NCBI RefSeq assembly: GCF_030389965.1
Contig: NZ_CP128400.1
Location: 310,001-374,000 of the forward strand
Reading direction: 5' to 3'
DNA: 64,000 bases
From: Candidatus Chlorohelix allophototropha
Lineage (GTDB): Bacteria; Chloroflexota; Chloroflexia; Chloroheliales; Chloroheliaceae
Of this stretch, positions 59,056-64,000 are shown piece after piece. Numbering within the stretch: the first letter of the stretch is position 1; each line of letters begins with the position of its first letter. A model generated the notes under the pieces. It was not told the DNA's origin. It saw nothing but the letters and a program-made list of their open reading frames with translations, and made no database searches. The translations under genes were made by a program, and so were the position numbers.

Positions 59056-61329
59056 CTAATTCTGATTTGCCGTTTTAAGCGTTAAATTGGTAACAGCCAT
59101 TGAGAGCTTGCGCTTATCATTGCCTAGTCCAAGATCGGCAGGGCTTTGTGAATCTTCAAGCGGTGAGCGAAACTCAAGTTGGTGTCGCCCGGCGCTCAGA
59201 GTGAGTGGGATACTCAGCTTCTTCTTCTCGTTTATCTGCCAGCTTCCAATATCAACGTTGTCAACCCTGATAGTGAGAGTGCGGGGACGGTTAAAACTCC
59301 AGATTTCAAATTCAAGATTCGCAGATTGGGTTCTATCGCTGAGGTTCCAGACATAGGAACCGCCTCTTTTATCAAACCAACGCACCTTGCCGGAAGGCTG
59401 CAAGTCGGGGGCGTTCTCAGCTTCATGCCAACCACCCTTGAGATCAAAAACAAACAGGGGTTTGCTCATATCCTGCACTTGAGTAGGGCGATAAACCGCC
59501 ATCTTGTCGTCCTGATACAAGGGGGTCGGAACAGCAAACAGTTTTACAAAATTCTCCATCCATGGAGTGGTAAGGGTAGGGTCATCCAGCAGGAAAGAAA
59601 GCCAATGCACCCCCGCAAATGCCAACGCTCGTGAGCCGATTTCCTGCTCAGAGGGCGGGTTTAAGATGATGTCGTTGCTAGAACCCGTAGGCATTTTCCC
59701 AAGCGGCGGCAAATCCACTATCGGGTATTCTATATTTCGAGAAAGATAGCCGCCGATTATCGGATGCTGGTGAATAGTCTGGTTGTAAAGCGATTGGGCG
59801 CGAGTGCGCGTGTAGGGCAATTCCAGCACTGCCCCTTTTTCGGTAGAACTCCCGATTTGCTGGTAATAGGGCTGTGACAAAGCAGCATTTATCGGGTAAG
59901 GCGCGGGTAAATGTTCGCCTAGCAACAATACAGCGATTAGCCCCGCCAGCCCTACTTGCCATTTAATATTCTTGATTTTGGGTAAAAGCGTGGCTATAGC
60001 ATAGCCTGCTAATATCGAAAAACTCAAAACCGTGATAAGCACAAAGCGCACCGGAACTCTGGCGAAATTTATACCGGGTATATTTTGCAGAATCGAGAAG
60101 GGCAGCGAAATATCTTCGTGCAGCGTGCCGCCCGTCTGCAACAATGGACCAAGCGCCAAAATCGCAAAGAGCAATGCCAGGAAAACCCAAAAAAGGCTGC
60201 GCTTGAACTGGTAACGGATACCGATTAGCGAAAGCAACACCGGAAGTAGCCCGATAAAAATCGCTTTATTATGCTCAAGGTCGGTTGCGCCGGAGTTGAT
60301 CCCTTTTGACCAATCACCCCAGATAAAATGGCGGGGGCTTGGCAAAACAAAAGAAAAAAGGTCAGCCGAGTAGGAAACAGAAAAAGCGTAATAAGGCGTA
60401 TCTACAATTTTTGAATTGATAATATCGAAGGTTTTAAAAATGAGCGGAGCAGCTAAAGCCAACCATACCAACCCAATTGAAGCAGCAATAACAAAGGGCA
60501 CAAACGAACGCCGCCCTATAGCAATATAAAAAGTATAGAATAGCGTAAATAATCCGGCGAAAATGACATACTGCCAATCGGTCAACATTATCAACACCAA
60601 CGATGCCAAACCAAGCAAAGTATAGAGCGTGCGCTGCCTCCCTTTGGTGTTGTTCGCCGCGATAAGGCTATAAAAATAGGCGGGAAGCCAGCCGGAAGCG
60701 TAAAGGTTCGCCTGCCCCAAATAATATTGGGTTAGTTGGTACGAACTGAAAGCGTAAATGATGCCACCCACAAAACCCGCCAAACGGTTTCCGCTCACAT
60801 AGCTAACCAGCAGATAAGTCCAGTAACCCGCAAGACTGAACGCCACCAATGCAATAAAGTTGTAGGCTGCCACCGCCCCAAATAAAATCATTATCGGCAA
60901 GCCGATCAGCCCATTGGAAATATTCAGCGTGTCGAGATATAGCGGCACTCCATACGGGGCGTACAGCATATCGGTAGTAAAGGGCAGTCTGAACTCACCT
61001 AGCGATTTACCCAACCACCAGTAATTCCAGATATTCTGCCACGCATCTGAGTTATCGCCCTGTACCTGAGAGTTAAAATTCAGGATTAGAGGGAAAGTGA
61101 TTACTATAGTAATCGCCAGATATATACCAAAAGGCAGCAAGTGGCGGAGCGCAAGCAGTTTAAAACGTTCGGTACGTTGCATAGGAACAGGTGATTCAGA
61201 ACCAGCCCAGAGCGCATGCCGGGTCGAGACAAGCAGTTCTGAAAATGATTTTTTTCGAGCAATAGTAGCAACAGGTGTATTTTTATCAGAATTTTCAATT
61301 CGGGAAAAAACGAGGCGAGAAAGGCTCAT
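59056..61329 (-). CDS. large polytopic membrane protein, paralogue of the 36118-38262 gene
   Basis: A 757-residue membrane protein: cytosolic basic N-terminus of about 65 residues, about 11-12 hydrophobic segments, then an outside C-terminal domain of about 270 residues. It shares with the 36118 gene the loop NSDAWQNIWNYWWLGKSL, then DMLYAPYGVPLYLDTLN, and the beta-rich C-terminus that ends in a jelly-roll-like stretch (RTLTIRVDNVDIGSWQINEKKKL). GT-C glycosyltransferase-like by layout; no activity can be assigned. The ATG at 61329 is preferred over a TTG one codon earlier. Confidence 0.6.
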   Translation of the reverse strand: MSLSRLVFSRIENSDKNTPVATIARKKSFSELLVSTRHALWAGSESPVPMQRTERFKLLALRHLLPFGIYLAITIVITFPLILNFNSQVQGDNSDAWQNIWNYWWLGKSLGEFRLPFTTDMLYAPYGVPLYLDTLNISNGLIGLPIMILFGAVAAYNFIALVAFSLAGYWTYLLVSYVSGNRLAGFVGGIIYAFSSYQLTQYYLGQANLYASGWLPAYFYSLIAANNTKGRQRTLYTLLGLASLVLIMLTDWQYVIFAGLFTLFYTFYIAIGRRSFVPFVIAASIGLVWLALAAPLIFKTFDIINSKIVDTPYYAFSVSYSADLFSFVLPSPRHFIWGDWSKGINSGATDLEHNKAIFIGLLPVLLSLIGIRYQFKRSLFWVFLALLFAILALGPLLQTGGTLHEDISLPFSILQNIPGINFARVPVRFVLITVLSFSILAGYAIATLLPKIKNIKWQVGLAGLIAVLLLGEHLPAPYPINAALSQPYYQQIGSSTEKGAVLELPYTRTRAQSLYNQTIHQHPIIGGYLSRNIEYPIVDLPPLGKMPTGSSNDIILNPPSEQEIGSRALAFAGVHWLSFLLDDPTLTTPWMENFVKLFAVPTPLYQDDKMAVYRPTQVQDMSKPLFVFDLKGGWHEAENAPDLQPSGKVRWFDKRGGSYVWNLSDRTQSANLEFEIWSFNRPRTLTIRVDNVDIGSWQINEKKKLSIPLTLSAGRHQLEFRSPLEDSQSPADLGLGNDKRKLSMAVTNLTLKTANQN

Positions 61330-61465
61330 CAATAGTTACTGACCTTAACAGGATTATTTTTAGAAGTTTATTTATTATTGCAAAGCTAACTTCAAAATAC
61401 TGAGCAACATTATAGCATATGCAAAAGGAGATTTATGGAGAGAAGAAATAACTCGGTCGTTTTAT

Positions 61466-61494
61466 TTGCAATGAGTGGGGTTAAGTGCTATACT
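61466..61494 (+). promoter_or_regulatory. promoter of tRNA-Pro
   Basis: TTGCAA (5 of 6), a spacer of exactly 17 bases and TATACT (5 of 6), 17 bases before the tRNA 5' end. Confidence 0.75.
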
Positions 61495-61511
61495 TCGTGC
61501 GTTAAAAACGT

Positions 61512-61585
61512 CGGGGCGTAGCGCAGCCCGGTAGCGCGCATCGTTCGGGACGATGAGGCCGGAGGTTCAAATCCTCTCGCCCCGA
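61512..61585 (+). tRNA. tRNA-Pro (CGG)
   Basis: Cloverleaf with acceptor CGGGGCG / CGCCCCG, discriminator A, D arm GCGCAGCCCGGTAGCGC, anticodon arm CATCG-TTCGGGA-CGATG with anticodon CGG, and T arm GGAGG-TTCAAAT-CCTCT. It reads CCG codons. CCA is not encoded. It is convergent with the J-domain gene. Confidence 0.96.
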
Positions 61586-61598
61586 CTTAAATTAACAA

Positions 61599-62624
61599 CT
61601 ATCGCTCTATTCTGAAATCATCCACAAAGAACCCGGCATAACCGTTTCCTACATTTCCCGCCCCGCTCACAAAACGTAGTCGTACCTGTATTACTTTCCC
61701 GCTCCACTTGCTCAAATCTACTCGCATTGTTTCCCAATTGCTGATTAATCCACTAATCGTTTCCACCGTAGTAAAAGCTTGACCAGCTTGGGCTATCTCT
61801 ACCAGCAACGTATCCTGATCGCTTGCTCGTTGTGGGCTATCGGTTTGCCCGGTTATCTGGAAAGAGAGCGCAGGATGCTCGATACCGCCCAAATCAAGCG
61901 GACGCAAGAGGGTAGCGGAAGTGTTCAAACCGATGCGATACCGCCCATAGTTCTCTTCGCCAAACCAAAGTGCATAAGACCCACTGGCAGACATCCGAGT
62001 AGTGAGATGCCACGGTTCATCCAACGTCCAGTTGGCAGTACCGACTTCCTCAAAATTGTCAGAAAAAAGCGTATTAGCCGTCTGCATCTGCATAGGTCTG
62101 GGTGTAGGGGTACCTGCTGAGCTACTTTGCGCGAACACACTAATAGCGGTTATGAGCAGAATCGTCAGGATAAAGCCCACCATCAGATATAACAGATTGC
62201 GCTTCCAAAGGGGGATAAATTCCGACCTTTCACATGAGAGGCTTTCCCAATCATAATCGGATTCGACATACTCTTCCGGTGTTTCCGATGGTACTGGTTC
62301 GGTTGCTACTGCCGCAGACTCTACCGGAGCGCTATCATAACGAGAAAAAGGCTCAGGTGCGATTTGGGTGCGCAATGAGTCGTATTGAGTACGCTGCAAG
62401 GGGTCTTTAAGCACCGCAAAAGCGCGGTTAATTTCCTGCATTCGTTCGGTAGATGGCGAAGTAGGGTTGCGATCGGGATGGTATTTTAACGCCAAGCGAC
62501 GGAAAGCGGCTTCGATCACCTCGAATTCAGCCCTAGGGCTGACCTGTAAGATTTCGTAAAGGTCGTGAGCAAGCCATTCATCAGTATTAGGTATATACCG
62601 GGATTGTTCCGCAGTAGATTGCAT
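61599..62624 (-). CDS. J-domain membrane protein with outside jelly-roll-like domain
   Basis: A 341-residue protein with an unusual layout. The J domain (about 17-85) has the HPD motif at 49-51 (FRRLALKYHPDRN) and should stimulate a DnaK-type Hsp70 in the cytosol. After an acidic linker a single helix crosses the membrane (about 143-165, NLLYLMVGFILTILLITAI). The C-terminal 170 residues lie outside and resemble MAM/immune-inhibitor-A-type beta domains (NWTLDEPWHLTTRMSASGSY at the start, GYAGFFVDDFRIER at the end). It is not DnaJ itself: no G/F region or zinc fingers. A consensus promoter stands upstream. Confidence 0.8.
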   Translation of the reverse strand: MQSTAEQSRYIPNTDEWLAHDLYEILQVSPRAEFEVIEAAFRRLALKYHPDRNPTSPSTERMQEINRAFAVLKDPLQRTQYDSLRTQIAPEPFSRYDSAPVESAAVATEPVPSETPEEYVESDYDWESLSCERSEFIPLWKRNLLYLMVGFILTILLITAISVFAQSSSAGTPTPRPMQMQTANTLFSDNFEEVGTANWTLDEPWHLTTRMSASGSYALWFGEENYGRYRIGLNTSATLLRPLDLGGIEHPALSFQITGQTDSPQRASDQDTLLVEIAQAGQAFTTVETISGLISNWETMRVDLSKWSGKVIQVRLRFVSGAGNVGNGYAGFFVDDFRIER

Positions 62625-62692
62625 TTAAGCTTATCCTGACTATTGGTTTTGAATTTTAACCTGAGACACAGCAGAGAATAAATGTTCTAGTA

Positions 62693-62721
62693 ATTATACG
62701 AACATCCTTTCTATATGTCAA
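62693..62721 (-). promoter_or_regulatory. consensus promoter of the J-domain gene
   Basis: On the minus strand TTGACA, a spacer of exactly 17 bases and TATAAT: full consensus at both boxes, 69 bases before the ATG. It is divergent from the rpsP promoter at 62758. Confidence 0.85.
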
Positions 62722-62757
62722 GTAGTCAGAGCAAATTTGAACGGGGTTGGAACGAAA

Positions 62758-62786
62758 TTGACTTCAGCCAAACCATCTAGTATAAT
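62758..62786 (+). promoter_or_regulatory. promoter of rpsP-khpA-rimM
   Basis: TTGACT (5 of 6), a spacer of exactly 17 bases and a perfect TATAAT, 68 bases before the rpsP start. Confidence 0.85.
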
Positions 62787-62853
62787 TAACGTTCGCAAGT
62801 TTGCGTGGTTTTTTTATGTATAGGCATAAAGATTATCCGGAGGAAAGAATCTC

Positions 62854-63138
62854 GTGGTAAAAATCAGGTTGATGCGGTTGGGTCGGAAGAAGATGCCGGT
62901 GTACCGCTTAGTGGTCACTGAAAGCGCTTCGGCTCGTAACGGTCGCTTCATCGAAACAATCGGAACTTATAACCCTATCGGCGCTACTGAAACTGTTCAA
63001 TTGAATAGCGAGCGTGCGAAATATTGGATTAGCGTTGGCGCACAGCCTACCGCCGCCGCTGCCGGTATTCTCCGTCGGAATGGTGTCGAATTCAAAGGAC
63101 ATCCCAAAGGCGAATACGTAGCCGCAGATTCCAAGTAA
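62854..63138 (+). CDS. rpsP: 30S ribosomal protein S16
   Basis: Small-subunit ribosomal protein of 94 residues. The N-terminus VKIRLMRLGRKKMPVYRLVVTESASARNGRFIETIGTYNP is the S16 signature. Start GTG with GGAGGAAAG upstream. First gene of the conserved rpsP-khpA-rimM order. Confidence 0.96.
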   Translation: MVKIRLMRLGRKKMPVYRLVVTESASARNGRFIETIGTYNPIGATETVQLNSERAKYWISVGAQPTAAAAGILRRNGVEFKGHPKGEYVAADSK

Positions 63139-63170
63139 TTAAATTTGCCTTAGCGGCAAGGAGATATCTG

Positions 63171-63401
63171 GTGAAAGATCTCATCCTGTATGTGGCACAA
63201 TCACTGGTGGATAACCCGCAAGAAGTGCATGTCCGTCAGATTGATAGCAGCCGTTCTATAATTATAAAACTTTCAGTCGCGCCGGAAGATATGGGCAAGG
63301 TAATCGGAAAGCAAGGGAAAATTGCCAAGTCTTTGCGTACCTTACTATCAGTAGCGGCTGCTCGTGAAGGCAAGCGCGCCACACTGGAAATCCAGTCTTA
63401 A
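63171..63401 (+). CDS. khpA: KH-domain RNA-binding protein KhpA
   Basis: Small RNA-binding protein of 76 residues with one KH domain; the loop is MGKVIGKQGKIAKSLRTLL (GKQG). In other bacteria it pairs with KhpB and affects cell division and mRNA. Start GTG with AAGGAG upstream. It lies between rpsP and rimM as in many genomes. Confidence 0.93.
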   Translation: MKDLILYVAQSLVDNPQEVHVRQIDSSRSIIIKLSVAPEDMGKVIGKQGKIAKSLRTLLSVAAAREGKRATLEIQS

Positions 63402-63419
63402 TCTCAAACCGGAGTTCTG

Positions 63420-64000
63420 ATGCCACAAAAAAAAGGTTCGCGCCCCTATTTCCATTCCAAAACGAAACAGGGCGCGCCTCGTCCAAAACATGTTTCTCGT
63501 CCTAGCAACCGCCCGGTTAGGGCTGAAGAAACAATCCCCCCTAAACCTGCTAAAATTGTACCTACCGAACCAGAGATCGAGACTTTTAGTACCGATTTTA
63601 TAACGATAGCAGAGATCGTTTCGACTTTTGGCTTGCGTGGGGCAGTAAAAGCCAGCATACGAACCGATTTTCCGGAGCGTTTCGAACATTTGCAGGAAGC
63701 GTGGTTATTACCCCCCGGCGCACTGCCGGATGCGCCACGTACCGCTTATAAAGTTCTTTCCGCGCGAGCACAAAATGAAAAACAAGTGGTTATTCGCTTT
63801 GAAGGGCTAACCAAAATCGAACAAGCGGAAAAATTGCGGGGTTATATTGTATCTGTACCGCGTGGGGAAGTAGTGCCGCTGCCCGAAGGCGAATATTACA
63901 TTTTTCAGCTAATCGGCTTGAAAGTTTACTCTGAAAAAGGCGATTATGTGGGCGAGGTGATTAATGTATTGGAGTATCCTGCCAACGATGTTTACGAGGT
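63420..64000 (+). CDS. rimM: 16S rRNA processing protein RimM, 3' end cut by the window
   Basis: Helps mature the head of the 30S subunit and binds S19. The visible 193 codons contain the RimM N-domain (ITIAEIVSTFGLRGAVKASI, then TDFPERFEHL and EQAEKLRGYIVSVPR) and the start of the PRC-barrel domain (GEYYIFQLIGLKVYSEKGDYVGEV). A Lys/Arg/Pro-rich lead of about 60 residues before the core is longer than usual. CGGAG lies 5 bases before the ATG. The frame is open at base 64000. Confidence 0.93.
   Translation, partial: MPQKKGSRPYFHSKTKQGAPRPKHVSRPSNRPVRAEETIPPKPAKIVPTEPEIETFSTDFITIAEIVSTFGLRGAVKASIRTDFPERFEHLQEAWLLPPGALPDAPRTAYKVLSARAQNEKQVVIRFEGLTKIEQAEKLRGYIVSVPRGEVVPLPEGEYYIFQLIGLKVYSEKGDYVGEVINVLEYPANDVYE

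Overview
The window is ordinary chromosomal sequence from a bacterium that is most probably a member of the Chloroflexota. This rests on gene style, not on a database search: a DUF11-repeat surface protein, a lipoprotein with a PCWxGITPG motif, several large polytopic GT87-like proteins, an RND permease with no visible adaptor or outer-membrane partner, and the look of the 16S gene. The phylum is an inference. Stops are TAA, TAG and TGA, starts include GTG and TTG, and many genes have AAAGGA or AGGAG ribosome binding sites.

Layout. 1-6450: the end of an MFS exporter, a McrB-like AAA+ ATPase / DUF2357 nuclease-like pair (probable McrBC-type defence) and two small membrane proteins. 6756-8250: a double ferritin-like protein with its promoter, then what looks like a decayed purM 3' end with its terminator. 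8306-13653: a complete rRNA operon on the minus strand (16S-23S-5S) with a consensus-like promoter, RNase III-type processing stems around 16S and 23S, and no spacer tRNA. 14174-20000: a membrane-anchored esterase, a thioredoxin-fold protein, a zinc ribbon, a cytosolic molybdopterin oxidoreductase and a GNAT acetyltransferase. 20175-24925: a PGQ-rich membrane protein and a MarR-RND efflux operon with an inverted repeat just downstream of its promoter. 25233-30566: a large DUF11 surface protein with an exact 366-nt repeat period and an FPNTG sorting-like tail, and a GT87 protein. 30864-38262: hydroxyacyl-CoA dehydrogenase, chorismate mutase, a double GNAT, then yebC-ruvC-tlyA-nadK and a polytopic membrane protein. 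38265-40687: a minus-strand cluster sua5 - membrane protein - DUF402 - coiled-coil protein. 40885-43074: sucCD with promoter and terminator. 43066-46055: tRNA-fMet - tilS - hpt - HAD hydrolase. 46062-50821: a CheY-like regulator divergent from a soluble adenylyl cyclase-like protein. 50913-55505: SIMPL protein, CcdA with a TlpA/ResA-like lipoprotein, TPR protein and class III CoA transferase. 55641-62721: a lipoprotein, two polytopic sugar-transferase-like proteins, tRNA-Pro(CGG) and a J-domain membrane protein. 62758-64000: rpsP-khpA-rimM.

The most exciting item is at 52789-53367. A TlpA/ResA-like thioredoxin lipoprotein next to ccdA has an in-frame TGA exactly where the first cysteine of the CxxC active site belongs (Y-TGA-P-S-C-R). 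The frame continues with intact thioredoxin sequence. Ten bases after the TGA is a perfect 7-bp hairpin with a GTT loop that fits the known form of a bacterial SECIS element. The best reading is a selenocysteine (UxxC) thiol-disulfide lipoprotein fed by CcdA. The alternative is a recent nonsense mutation.
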